From Oerskovia douganii (GTDB taxonomy: Bacteria > Actinomycetota > Actinomycetes > Actinomycetales > Cellulomonadaceae), in the NCBI RefSeq assembly GCF_015142735.1, contig NZ_JACSPN010000006.1:124001-188000 (forward strand): a stretch of 64,000 nucleotides of DNA. Direction: 5' to 3'. Within the stretch, counting starts at the first letter, position 1; each line of letters begins with the position of its first letter. Made by a program: the position numbers and the translations under genes. The notes beneath the pieces are model-generated. The model did no database searches. It saw only the letters and a list, made by a program, of their open reading frames with translations, and was not told the origin of the DNA. Shown here one piece after another: positions 32,693 through 41,416 of this stretch.

Positions 32693-32782
32693 CGACGACC
32701 GCCCCACGGCCGCAGGGTGTGGGCCTGGTCACGTGGGCACCGGTTCCGGCACCGCGACGGCAGGAGTACTGTTCTCGCGGAG

Positions 32783-32801
32783 GAAGGTAAGCCTCACCAA
32801 A
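32783..32801. promoter_or_regulatory. DtxR/IdeR iron box upstream of efeU
   Basis: GAAGGTAAGCCTCACCAAA matches 14 of 19 positions of the palindrome TTAGGTTAGCCTAACCTAA. It is 107 bp before the efeU start. Predicts repression when iron is plentiful. Confidence 0.65.
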
Positions 32802-32907
32802 CTTGGACCTGTGTTCCATATTGGCCTCGGCTCCACCGCGACGACCACCGGCCGCCCCGGCCTCCGGCTCCCGGGCTCCTTGCCCCGCCACCCGTCGAAG
32901 GACTCCC

Positions 32908-33783
32908 GTGTTCGCCAACTTCCTCATCGGCCTGCGTGAAGGCCTCGAAGCAGCGCTCGTCGTCAGCATCCTCGTCGCCTACCTGGTCAAGACCGGGCGA
33001 CGCGACCTGCTCCCCTTCCTCTGGCTCGGCGTCGCCGTCGCCGTGACCGTCTCGATCGGCTTCGGCGCGGCCCTCACCTACGGGCCGCAAGGACTGACCT
33101 TCGAGGCCCAGGAGGCCATCGGCGGCACGCTGTCGATCGTCGCGGTCGGCCTCATCACGTGGATGATCTTCTGGATGGGCAGGACCGCCCGTCACCTCAA
33201 GGCCGACCTGCAGCACAAGCTCGACGACGCCGTCGCCGCCGGGAGGTGGGCCGTGGTCGTCATGGCGCTGCTCGCCGTCGGGCGCGAGGGCCTCGAGACC
33301 GCCCTCTTCCTGTGGGCGGGAGCCCAGGCCACGGGCACCACGACCAAGCCCTTGCTCGGAGCCGTGCTCGGGCTGGCCGTGGCCGTCCTGCTCGGCTGGG
33401 CCGTCTACAAGGGCGCCGTCAGGCTCAACCTGCGCGTCTTCTTCGCCTGGACCGGCATGTTCCTGATCGTGGTCGCCGCAGGAGTCCTCTCCTACGGCGT
33501 GCACGACCTCCAGGAGGCCGGCATCCTGCCCGGGCTGCACGACCTGGCGTTCGACGTCAGCGCGCAGATCCCGCCGTCGAGCTGGTACGGCACGGTCCTC
33601 AAGGGCGTCTTCAACTTCTCCCCCGCGACCACCTGGCTCGAGCTCGCCGCCTGGTGGCTCTACCTCGTCCCCACGCTGTTCTTCTTCGTCCGGACCGTCT
33701 GGTTCAGCGCGCCTCGCAGCAGTGCCCCCGCGCAGGCCAGCACCCCGGCAACCACCGTCACGACTCCCGGAGGAAACCGATGA
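32908..33783 (+). CDS. efeU: EfeU/FTR1 iron permease
   Basis: 291-residue membrane permease for iron with seven predicted helices. Two iron-binding REGLE motifs are seen: IGLREGLEAALVVS at ~7 and GREGLETALFLW at ~131. The GTG at 32908 (VFANFLIG) with GAAGGA upstream is the family-like start; a longer frame to 32803 is unsupported. Stop overlaps the efeO ATG by 4 bp. First gene of efeUOB; the iron box lies upstream. Confidence 0.93.
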   Translation: MFANFLIGLREGLEAALVVSILVAYLVKTGRRDLLPFLWLGVAVAVTVSIGFGAALTYGPQGLTFEAQEAIGGTLSIVAVGLITWMIFWMGRTARHLKADLQHKLDDAVAAGRWAVVVMALLAVGREGLETALFLWAGAQATGTTTKPLLGAVLGLAVAVLLGWAVYKGAVRLNLRVFFAWTGMFLIVVAAGVLSYGVHDLQEAGILPGLHDLAFDVSAQIPPSSWYGTVLKGVFNFSPATTWLELAAWWLYLVPTLFFFVRTVWFSAPRSSAPAQASTPATTVTTPGGNR

Positions 33784-35000
33784 CCCGCTCACGGGCCACC
33801 CACGCCGCAGCGCCGCTGCTCGCTGCCGCTCTTCTCGTCCCGCTCCTCGCTGCGTGCACGCCCAACGACCCGGCCGCCGCCGGCTCGGACGGCTCGGCCG
33901 CCGGCTCCGCGAAGCTCACGGTCGACTCGTCGGCCGACGCGTGCACGCTCTCGGCCGCCGAGGCGCCGTCGGGCAACATCGTCTTCACCGTGACCAACAC
34001 GGGCGACGACGTGACCGAGTTCTACCTGCTCGCCGAGGACGGCCTGCGGATCGTGTCCGAGGTCGAGAACATCGGTCCGGGCATCAGCCGCGACCTGGTG
34101 CTCACGGCCAAGCCCGGCGAGTACGTGACCGCGTGCAAGCCCGGCATGATCGGCGACGGCATCCGCTCCGACTTCACCGTGACCGACTCGGGCAAGGACA
34201 TCGAGCCCACGGGGGCGGTCGCCGACCAGATCGCCCTGGCCTCGACCAACTACGTCGCGTACGTCAAGGACCAGACCGAGCAGCTCCTCGAGGGCACCCA
34301 GGAGTTCGTGGCCGCCTACGAGGCGGGCGACGACGAGGCCGCCAAGGCCCTCTACGCCCCCGTGCGCGTGCACTGGGAGCGCATCGAGCCCGTGGCCGAG
34401 TCGTTCGGCGACCTCGACCCCAAGATGGACCTGCGCGAGGCCGACCTCGAGGAGGGCCAGGAGTGGACCGGCTGGCACCTGCTCGAGAAGGACCTGTGGC
34501 AGCCCGCACCCGAGGCCAACGGGGGCGAGACCTACGTGGCCCTGACCCCCGAGCAGCGCACGCAGTACGCCGACCAGCTCCTCGCCGACACCCAGGAGCT
34601 CTTCGACCGCACGCACGAGGCGTCGTTCGCGGACGGCATCGACGCGCCCGCGATCGGCAACGGCGCCAAGGGCCTGCTCGACGAGGTCGCGACGGGCAAG
34701 GTCACGGGCGAGGAGGAGATCTGGTCGCACACCGACCTGTGGGACTTCCAGGCCAACGTCGACGGCGCCAAGGTCGCCTACGACGGTCTGCGCGACGTGG
34801 TCTCGGCCAAGGACGAGGAGCTCGCCACGACGCTCGACGAGCGCTTCGCGACCCTCCAGGGCCTGCTCGACGAGCAGAGGCAGGGCGACGGGTTCGTGCT
34901 CTACACCGACCTCACGCCCGAGCAGGTCAAGGCGCTGTCGCAGGCCGTCGACTCGCTGAGCGAGCCGCTCTCGCAGCTCACCGCCGCCGTGGTGCTCTGA
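33780..35000 (+). CDS. efeO: EfeO iron-uptake lipoprotein
   Basis: 406 residues. Signal peptide with lipobox LLAAC (Cys ~26) followed by a Gly/Ser/Ala linker. A cupredoxin-like N-domain (~45-145; SGNIVFTVTNTGDDVTEFYL) precedes the M75 peptidase-like C-domain with the HxxE metal motif HWERIEP (~197). These bind iron outside the membrane and hand it to EfeU. ATG overlaps the efeU stop (ATGA). Confidence 0.93.
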   Translation: MTRSRATHAAAPLLAAALLVPLLAACTPNDPAAAGSDGSAAGSAKLTVDSSADACTLSAAEAPSGNIVFTVTNTGDDVTEFYLLAEDGLRIVSEVENIGPGISRDLVLTAKPGEYVTACKPGMIGDGIRSDFTVTDSGKDIEPTGAVADQIALASTNYVAYVKDQTEQLLEGTQEFVAAYEAGDDEAAKALYAPVRVHWERIEPVAESFGDLDPKMDLREADLEEGQEWTGWHLLEKDLWQPAPEANGGETYVALTPEQRTQYADQLLADTQELFDRTHEASFADGIDAPAIGNGAKGLLDEVATGKVTGEEEIWSHTDLWDFQANVDGAKVAYDGLRDVVSAKDEELATTLDERFATLQGLLDEQRQGDGFVLYTDLTPEQVKALSQAVDSLSEPLSQLTAAVVL

Positions 35001-35013
35001 GGACCGACGCACC

Positions 35014-36420
35014 ATGACGACCGCTCCAGACCAGCCCGACGCCGACGCCCCCAAGTGGCCCGACGCACCCCGTGGGACCACCGGACCCGGTGACCCCACG
35101 CGACCGACCGAGCCGCCCCGGGAGGCGCGCCGCATCTCGCGGCGAGCCGTCCTGGGGATGGCCGGCGTCGGGCTGGCCGGGGCGGGGCTCGCGGGAGGCT
35201 TCCTCGCCGGGAGCGCCGCGGCCCGCACCGCGGCGCCGAGCGCGGGTCCCGCGGAGGGCGACGGCGCGTTCGCCTTCACGGGCGAGCACCAGGCCGGGAT
35301 CACGACCCCGGTCCAGGACAGCCTGCACTTCGCGACCTGGGACGTCACGACCCAGGACCGCGACGAGGTGGTCGCGCTCCTGCGCGCCTGGACGCTCGCG
35401 GCCGCGCGCATGACGCAGGGCCTGCCCGCCGGGGAGTTCGGGCCCGTGTCCGGACCGTACGACGCGCCGCCGGACGACACGGGCGAGGCCGAGGGCCTAC
35501 CGGCCTCCGGGCTGACGATCACGTTCGGGTTCGGCCCCTCGTTCTTCACGGCTGCCGACGGGTCGGCCCGGTTCGGCCTCGACGGGCGCAAGCCAGACCT
35601 CCTCGCCGACCTGCCGCACTTCCCCGGCGACATGCTCGAGGACGCGCGCTGCGGCGGCGACCTCGCCGTCCAGGCGTGCGCGAACGACCCGCAGGTCGCG
35701 GTCCACGCGATCCGCAACCTCGCGCGCATCGCGTTCGGCACCGCGTCGGTGCGCTGGAGCCAGCTCGGCTACGGGCGCACGTCCTCGACCACGACCGCTC
35801 AGCCCACGCCCCGGAACCTGTTCGGCTTCAAGGACGGCACGGCCAACATCACGTCGGAGGAGTCCGCAGCGACCGACGAGCACGTGTGGGTCGCGCCGGG
35901 CGACGGGGCCGACTGGCTCGCGGGCGGCTCGTACCTGGTCGCGCGCCGCATCCGCATGACGATCGAGACGTGGGACCGCGCGCCGCTGCGCGAGCAGGAG
36001 ACCATCGTGGGGCGCACCAAGGGGTCGGGGGCGCCGCTGTCCGGCGGCGACGAGCGCACCGAGCCCGACTTCGAGGCCGCGGGCCGCGGCGGCGTGCCGC
36101 TCATCGACGCCGCCTCGCACGTGCGGCTCGCGCACCCCACGAGCAACGGCGGCGCGCGCATGCTGCGGCGCGGCTACAACTACACCGACGGCTCGGACGG
36201 GCTGGGCAGGCTCGACGCGGGGCTTTTCTTCCTCGCGTACGTGCGCGACCCCGCGACCCAGTACGTGCCCATGCAGAACGCCCTCGCCAAGCACGACCTC
36301 ATGAGCGAGTACCTGCGGCACACGGGCTCGGGGATCTGGGCCGTGCCGCGCGGGATCGCCGAGGGCGCCACGCTGGGCGGGGACGAGGGGGCGTTCGTGG
36401 GTCAGGAGCTGTTCGCCTGA
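35014..36420 (+). CDS. efeB: EfeB Dyp-type heme peroxidase (Tat substrate)
   Basis: 468 residues. Twin-arginine signal (RRISRRAVLGMAGVGLAGAG, ~40-65). The Dyp signature GFKDGTAN with catalytic Asp is at ~271-278, and the heme-ligating region HVRLAHPTSNGG at ~369-380. In EfeUOB systems it oxidises ferrous iron or extracts iron from heme in the extracytoplasmic space. 13 bp after efeO. Its stop is convergent to the LLM gene with 15 bp between and no visible terminator. Confidence 0.93.
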   Translation: MTTAPDQPDADAPKWPDAPRGTTGPGDPTRPTEPPREARRISRRAVLGMAGVGLAGAGLAGGFLAGSAAARTAAPSAGPAEGDGAFAFTGEHQAGITTPVQDSLHFATWDVTTQDRDEVVALLRAWTLAAARMTQGLPAGEFGPVSGPYDAPPDDTGEAEGLPASGLTITFGFGPSFFTAADGSARFGLDGRKPDLLADLPHFPGDMLEDARCGGDLAVQACANDPQVAVHAIRNLARIAFGTASVRWSQLGYGRTSSTTTAQPTPRNLFGFKDGTANITSEESAATDEHVWVAPGDGADWLAGGSYLVARRIRMTIETWDRAPLREQETIVGRTKGSGAPLSGGDERTEPDFEAAGRGGVPLIDAASHVRLAHPTSNGGARMLRRGYNYTDGSDGLGRLDAGLFFLAYVRDPATQYVPMQNALAKHDLMSEYLRHTGSGIWAVPRGIAEGATLGGDEGAFVGQELFA

Positions 36421-36435
36421 CCCACCGGCCGGGGG

Positions 36436-37542
36436 TCACTCCCGGACCCGGCCCGCCTCCTGGACCGCGGGACGGACCAGCTCGCCGTAGGCCTGGAGCG
36501 TCTCGTCGTTCGCGTCGTGCTGGAGGTAGAGCGCGAACTGGTCGACGCCGAGCGCCTTGAGCTCGAGCAGCCGCTCGACGTGCCGCGCGGGCGGCCCGAC
36601 CAGGCAGAACCGGTCCAGGATCTCGTCGCTCACGAACGCGGTGTGCGTGTTCCCTGCGCGCCCGTGCTCGTTGTAGTCGTAGTCGACCCGCCCGGCCACG
36701 AAGTCGGTCAGGGCCGCCGGGATTCCCGCACCGGCGGTCTCCCCCGCCCCGTAGCGCGCGACGATCTCCGCGACGTGGTTGCCGACCATGCCCCCGAACC
36801 AGCGGCACTGGTCGTAGGCGTGCGCGAGCGAGCGCCCTGCCCCGTCCGCGGGCCCGTCCCCACCCGTGCCCGACGGCGTCTCGTCCGTCACGTACGCGGG
36901 TGCGGCCACGCAGATGGTCACCTCGGCCGGGTCGCGGCCGGCCCGCTCGGCGGCCTGGCGCACCGCGTCGATCGACCAGGCCACGATGTCCGGGTCGGCG
37001 AGCTGGAGGATGAAGCCGTCCCCGACCTCGCCCGCGAGCGCCAGCGCGCGCGGGCCGTAGGCAGCGACCCAGACGGGGGTGCGGCTGTCGGGGGCCCAGG
37101 GCAGGTGCAGGGTCGTGCCGTGGTACTCGACGGACTGCCCTCCGGCGAGCCCTCGGACGGTCGTGACGGCTGCCCGCAGCTCGGCGAGGGTCACGGGCTT
37201 GCCGTTGGTCACCCGGACCGCGGAGTCGCCGCGACCGATCCCGCAGACCGTGCGGTTGCCGAACATGTCGTTGAGGGTCGCGAAGAGCGAGGCGGTCACG
37301 GTCACGTCGCGCGTCGCGGGGTTGGTGACCATGGGGCCGACGGTCACGCGGTGGGTCGCGGACAGGATCTGGGAGTAGATGACGAACGGTTCCTGCCAGA
37401 GCAGGTGGGAGTCGAACGTCCACACGTGGCTGAACCCGTGGAGCTCGGCGCGTCGTGCGAGGTCGACGACGCGCCACGCGGGCGGGTTGGTCTGCAGGAC
37501 GACGCCCAGGTCGAGGCGGTCGGCCGTGCCGGCGGCGGTCAT
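36436..37542 (-). CDS. LLM-class (F420- or FMN-dependent) oxidoreductase
   Basis: 368-residue luciferase-like TIM-barrel flavoprotein. Recognisable phrases: GVVLQTNPPAWRVVDLARRAELHGFSHVWTFDSH, GPMVTNPATRDVTVTASLFATLNDMFGNRTVCGIGRGDSAVRVTNG and PVWVAAYGPRALALAGEVGDG. This form, next to dihydropyrimidinase, belongs to the CPS_4043-like subfamily described as F420-dependent. It is the last gene of the pyrimidine operon, 16 bp after hydA, with GGGAG before its ATG. Its reaction is unknown; pyrimidine or carbamoyl metabolism is inferred from position. Confidence 0.85.
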   Translation of the reverse strand: MTAAGTADRLDLGVVLQTNPPAWRVVDLARRAELHGFSHVWTFDSHLLWQEPFVIYSQILSATHRVTVGPMVTNPATRDVTVTASLFATLNDMFGNRTVCGIGRGDSAVRVTNGKPVTLAELRAAVTTVRGLAGGQSVEYHGTTLHLPWAPDSRTPVWVAAYGPRALALAGEVGDGFILQLADPDIVAWSIDAVRQAAERAGRDPAEVTICVAAPAYVTDETPSGTGGDGPADGAGRSLAHAYDQCRWFGGMVGNHVAEIVARYGAGETAGAGIPAALTDFVAGRVDYDYNEHGRAGNTHTAFVSDEILDRFCLVGPPARHVERLLELKALGVDQFALYLQHDANDETLQAYGELVRPAVQEAGRVRE

Positions 37543-37558
37543 GGCTGCTCCCGGCCCG

Positions 37559-39025
37559 TCATCGCAGGTACGCCGAGGTGCTGCGGCGCAGGTACCGCCC
37601 GTGCCCGGGGTGCCCGTGGTACTCGCCGTCGGAGACCAGGACCGTGCCGCGTGAGATCACGACGTCGACGTGCCCGTCGATCTCGAACCCCTCCCAGGCG
37701 GAGTGGTCCATGTTCATGTGGTGGGTCTTGCGGTTCCCGTGCGCGGTGTCCGTGTCCGAGGTGTACCCGATCGACGTGTGCCCGGCGGGGTCGTAGACCA
37801 CGACGTCGGCGTCGGCCCCCGGGGCGAGCACTCCCTTGCGGCCACCCAGCCCGAACATGCGCGCCGGCGTCGCGCAGCACAGCTCGACCCAGCGTTCGAG
37901 CGAGATCTTCCCGTCGACGACGCCCTGGTAGACGAGGTCGAGGCGGTGCTCGACGCCGCCGATCCCGTTGGGGATCTTGGAGAAGTCGCCGAGCCCGAGC
38001 TCCTTCTGCTCCTTCATGCAGAACGGGCAGTGGTCGGTGCTCACCACGGACAGGTCGCCCGTGCGCAGGTAGCGCCACAGCTCGTCCTGGTGGCCCTCGG
38101 CCCGCGAGCGCAGCGGGGTCGAGCAGACCCACTTGGCACCCTCGAAGTCGCCCCACTCCTCGCTCCTGGCTCCGAGCTGTTCCTCGAGCGACAGGTACAG
38201 GTACTGCGGGCACGTCTCGCCGAACACGTTCCAGCCGTCGTCGCGGGCGCGGGCGAGCGTGGCGACGGCCTGCTTGGCCGACATGTGCACCACGTAGAGC
38301 GGGGCGCCCGCGAGCCGCGCGAGCATGATCGCGCGGTGCGTGGCCTCCTCCTCGGTCTCCCACGGGCGCGTGGTGCCGTGGAAGGCCGGGGCCGTGTCGC
38401 CGCGGTCGATCGCCTGGCGCACCAGGACGTCGATCGCGATGCCGTTCTCGGCGTGCATCATGACCAGAGACCCGTTGGTCGCGGCCTTCTGCATGGCTCG
38501 CAGGATCTGGCCGTCGTCGCTGTAGAAGACCCCGGGGTAGGCCATGAAGAGCTTGAAGCTCGTGATGCCCTCGGTCACGAGCTCGTCCATGGCCTTGAGC
38601 GAGTCGTCGTCGACGCCGCCGAGGATCTGGTGGAAGCCGTAGTCGATCGCGCAGTTCCCCTCGGCCTTGGCGAACCAGGCGGCGAGCGAGTCCTGGACCC
38701 GCTCCCCGGTGCGCTGGACCGCGAAGTCGACGATCGTCGTCGTGCCTCCCCAGGCCGCGGCGCGCGTCCCGGTCTCGAAGGTGTCCGAGGCGGCCGTGCC
38801 GCCGAACGGCAGCTCCATGTGGGTGTGCGGGTCCACGCCGCCCGGGATCACGTACTTGCCGGTCGCGTCGACCACGGTCTCCGCGACCGAGGCGAGGTCC
38901 ACGCCGAGCGACGTGTCGCCCGGGCGCAGCAGCGCGGCGACCTGCTCGCCGTCGAGCAGGACGTCGGCGCGCGAGCGCCCCGTGGGCCCGACGACGGTGC
39001 CTCCCGTGATGAGGGTCAGTGCCAT
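37559..39025 (-). CDS. hydA: Dihydropyrimidinase
   Basis: 488-residue amidohydrolase hydrolysing dihydrouracil/dihydrothymine to N-carbamoyl-beta-amino acids. Metal ligands HTHMELPFGG at ~62-71, the lysine to be carboxylated in SFKLFMAYPG at ~155-164, His of MMHAEN and HMSAKQAV, and DHCPF are all in place. GAGAGGA ahead of the ATG is the ribosome binding site. Followed at 16 bp by the LLM flavoprotein; preceded by the ureidopropionase gene. Confidence 0.95.
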   Translation of the reverse strand: MALTLITGGTVVGPTGRSRADVLLDGEQVAALLRPGDTSLGVDLASVAETVVDATGKYVIPGGVDPHTHMELPFGGTAASDTFETGTRAAAWGGTTTIVDFAVQRTGERVQDSLAAWFAKAEGNCAIDYGFHQILGGVDDDSLKAMDELVTEGITSFKLFMAYPGVFYSDDGQILRAMQKAATNGSLVMMHAENGIAIDVLVRQAIDRGDTAPAFHGTTRPWETEEEATHRAIMLARLAGAPLYVVHMSAKQAVATLARARDDGWNVFGETCPQYLYLSLEEQLGARSEEWGDFEGAKWVCSTPLRSRAEGHQDELWRYLRTGDLSVVSTDHCPFCMKEQKELGLGDFSKIPNGIGGVEHRLDLVYQGVVDGKISLERWVELCCATPARMFGLGGRKGVLAPGADADVVVYDPAGHTSIGYTSDTDTAHGNRKTHHMNMDHSAWEGFEIDGHVDVVISRGTVLVSDGEYHGHPGHGRYLRRSTSAYLR

Positions 39026-39103
39026 GACGTGCGTCCTCTCGTTCGTCGGTCGGTCCGGCCGGAGCCGGCTCCGGGCGGTCGGAGCGCCTGCTGGGCGCCG
39101 CCG

Positions 39104-39937
39104 TCAGGGCGCCGTCAGCGGTCCGTACGCGTCGGGCCGGCGGTCGCGGTAGAACTGCCAGCGGTTGCGAACCTCGGTCAGCAGGTCGAGGTCGAGGTCA
39201 CGGACCACGAGCTCCTCCTCGTGGTCGTCGGCCGTCCCGCCCACGAACGCGCCCTCGGGGTCCACGAAGTAGCTCGTCCCGTAGAAGTCGTTCGACCCGA
39301 GCTCCTCGAACCCGACCCGGTTGATGGCTCCGACGAAGTACTCGTTGGCCACGGCCGCCGCGGGCTGCTCGAGCCGCCACAGGTAGTTCGACAGCCCCCG
39401 GCTCGTGGCGCTGGGGTTGAAGACGACGGTCGCTCCCGCGAGGCCCAGCGCCCGCCAGCCCTCGGGGAAGTGCCGGTCGTAGCAGATGTAGACCCCGATC
39501 CGCCCGACCGCGGTGTCGAAGACCGGGTACCCCAGGTTGCCGGGGCGGAAGTAGAACTTCTCCCAGAACCCGGGCAGGTGCGGGATGTGGGTCTTGCGGT
39601 ACTTGCCCAGGTAGCTGCCGTCGGCGTCGATCACGGCCGCGGTGTTGTAGAGGATCCCGGGCTGCTCGAGCTCGTACACGGGCAGCACGACCACGATCCC
39701 GAGCTCCTTGGCGAGCGCCGCGAAGCGCTCGGTCGTCGGGCCGGGGACGGACTCGGCGTAGGAGTAGAACGCGGCGTCCTCGACCTGCGGGAAGTAGGGC
39801 GCGTTGAACACCTCCTGGAAGCAGATGACCTGCGCCCCCTGGTCGGCGGCCTGGCGGGTGAACCGCTCGTGGGCCGCGACCATGGACTCCTGGTCGCCGG
39901 TCCAGCGGACCTGGGTGAGGGCGGCTCGCACGATCAT
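39104..39937 (-). CDS. Beta-ureidopropionase-like nitrilase-superfamily amidase
   Basis: 277 residues. N-carbamoyl-beta-alanine amidohydrolase (releases beta-alanine, NH3 and CO2). The Glu-Lys-Cys triad is clear: Glu in CFQEVFNAPYF (~42), Lys in YLGKYRKTHIPH, Cys in VYICYDRHFPEG. Near the family's usual length. ATG overlaps the aminotransferase stop by 4 bp. Supports this operon as a reductive pyrimidine pathway. Confidence 0.93.
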   Translation of the reverse strand: MIVRAALTQVRWTGDQESMVAAHERFTRQAADQGAQVICFQEVFNAPYFPQVEDAAFYSYAESVPGPTTERFAALAKELGIVVVLPVYELEQPGILYNTAAVIDADGSYLGKYRKTHIPHLPGFWEKFYFRPGNLGYPVFDTAVGRIGVYICYDRHFPEGWRALGLAGATVVFNPSATSRGLSNYLWRLEQPAAAVANEYFVGAINRVGFEELGSNDFYGTSYFVDPEGAFVGGTADDHEEELVVRDLDLDLLTEVRNRWQFYRDRRPDAYGPLTAP

Positions 39938-41382
39938 GGGTTCTCCTCGGGTGTGCGGGGCGGGGCGCGGCGGGGGCGGTGACCGTTGTGCTCGGCCGGT
40001 GACCCGGGCCGTCCGTGGGCGGAGGGTTCGACGACGTACCGGTCGGCGACGTCGAGCGCCGCGTCAACGACGTCGAGGCCGTGCTCGAGGTCCTCGACGG
40101 ACGTGATGAGCGGCGGGGCGAGGTGCAGGCGGTTGACCTGCGGGAAGGGCCAGACGCCGCCCGCCGTCACGGCCCGGGTGACCTCGACCATGGGGGCGTT
40201 CTGCTCCGCGGTCCCCTGGAACGGCACGAGGCGCTCGCGCGTGGCGGGGTCCCGGACGAGCTCGATCGCCCAGAGGAAGCCGAGCCCGCGCACCTCGCCC
40301 ACGCTGGGGTGCCGCGACGCCATGTCACGCAGCCGCGCTCCCAGGACCCGCTCGCCGAGCGAGCGCACCCGGTCGAGGATGCCCTGCTCCTCGAACACGT
40401 GGATGCTCGCAACACCGGGCGCGCACGCGAGGGGGTGCCCCGAGTAGGTGAGCCCGCCGGGGAACGCCGCGTGGTCGAAGCTCGCGGCGACGCGTTCCGC
40501 GATGAGCACGCCGCCGAGCGGCACGTACCCCGAGTTGACGCCCTTGGCGAAGACGACGAGGTCCGGCACCACGCCCCAGTGGTCGACGGCGAACCACTCC
40601 CCCACGCGCCCGAACCCGACCATGACCTCGTCGGCGACGAACAGGATCCCGTGCTCGTCGCACAGCTCGCGGACCCCGGCGAGGTAGCCGTCGGGCGGGA
40701 CGAGCACCCCGTTGGTGCCCACGACGGTCTCGAGCAGGATCGCGGCGATCGTCGCGGGCCCCTCGAGCTCGACGACCTCGCGCAGGTGCCGCAGCGCCGC
40801 GGCGCACTCCTGGGCGTCGGTCGTGGCCCCGAACGACGAGCGGTAGGTGAACGGCCCGAAGAAGTGCCGCACACCGGGGTCGACCTCGTTGGGCCAGCGG
40901 CGGGGGTCGCCCGTGGCGCTCACGGCCGTGCCGGTGTTGCCGTGGTAGGAGCGGTAGGCGGCCAGGACCTTCTGCCGGCCCGTGTGGCGCCGGGCGAGCC
41001 GCACCGCGTTCTCGACCGCGTCGGCCCCGCCGTTGGTGAAGAACACGCGGTTCAGCCCGCCGTCGGCCCCGCCCGGGGCGCGCTCGACGATCAGCCGCGC
41101 GAGCTCGCTGCGCACCGGGTTCGCGAACGACGGCGCGATCGTCGCCAGCCGTCCGGCCTGGGCCTGGACGGCACCCACGAGCGCGGGGTGCTGGTGCCCC
41201 AGGTTGAGGTTGATGAGCTGCGACGCGAAGTCCAGGTAGCGGCGCCCGTCGGTGTCCCAGAACCAGGCTCCCTCGCCGCCCGCGACCGTCACGGGCCGGA
41301 CGAGCTCCTGCGCCGACCACGAGTAGAAGACGTGGGCGTCGTCGCGCTCGCTGCGCGCCGTCCCGCCCGCGGTGTCCGCCAT
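39934..41382 (-). CDS. Class III aminotransferase, likely beta-alanine/beta-aminoisobutyrate-type
   Basis: 482 residues. PLP Schiff-base Lys in LVVFAKGVNSGYVPLGGVL (~275), substrate-phosphate stretch FFTNGGADAVENAVRLARRHTG and the ADEVMVGFGRVGEWF motif. In this operon it would convert beta-alanine or beta-aminoisobutyrate to the semialdehyde handled by the following dehydrogenase. Substrate is inferred. Stop overlaps the ureidopropionase start. Confidence 0.9.
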   Translation of the reverse strand: MADTAGGTARSERDDAHVFYSWSAQELVRPVTVAGGEGAWFWDTDGRRYLDFASQLINLNLGHQHPALVGAVQAQAGRLATIAPSFANPVRSELARLIVERAPGGADGGLNRVFFTNGGADAVENAVRLARRHTGRQKVLAAYRSYHGNTGTAVSATGDPRRWPNEVDPGVRHFFGPFTYRSSFGATTDAQECAAALRHLREVVELEGPATIAAILLETVVGTNGVLVPPDGYLAGVRELCDEHGILFVADEVMVGFGRVGEWFAVDHWGVVPDLVVFAKGVNSGYVPLGGVLIAERVAASFDHAAFPGGLTYSGHPLACAPGVASIHVFEEQGILDRVRSLGERVLGARLRDMASRHPSVGEVRGLGFLWAIELVRDPATRERLVPFQGTAEQNAPMVEVTRAVTAGGVWPFPQVNRLHLAPPLITSVEDLEHGLDVVDAALDVADRYVVEPSAHGRPGSPAEHNGHRPRRAPPRTPEENP

Positions 41383-41416
41383 CAGGTCCTCACCACCCTT
41401 CGTCCGGGCCCGTCGC

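Noticed and set aside
32717-32732. Second CRP site (TGTGG-N6-TCACG) near efeU
   Set aside because: Two mismatches in the half-sites; kept out because many such near-matches occur in GC-rich DNA.
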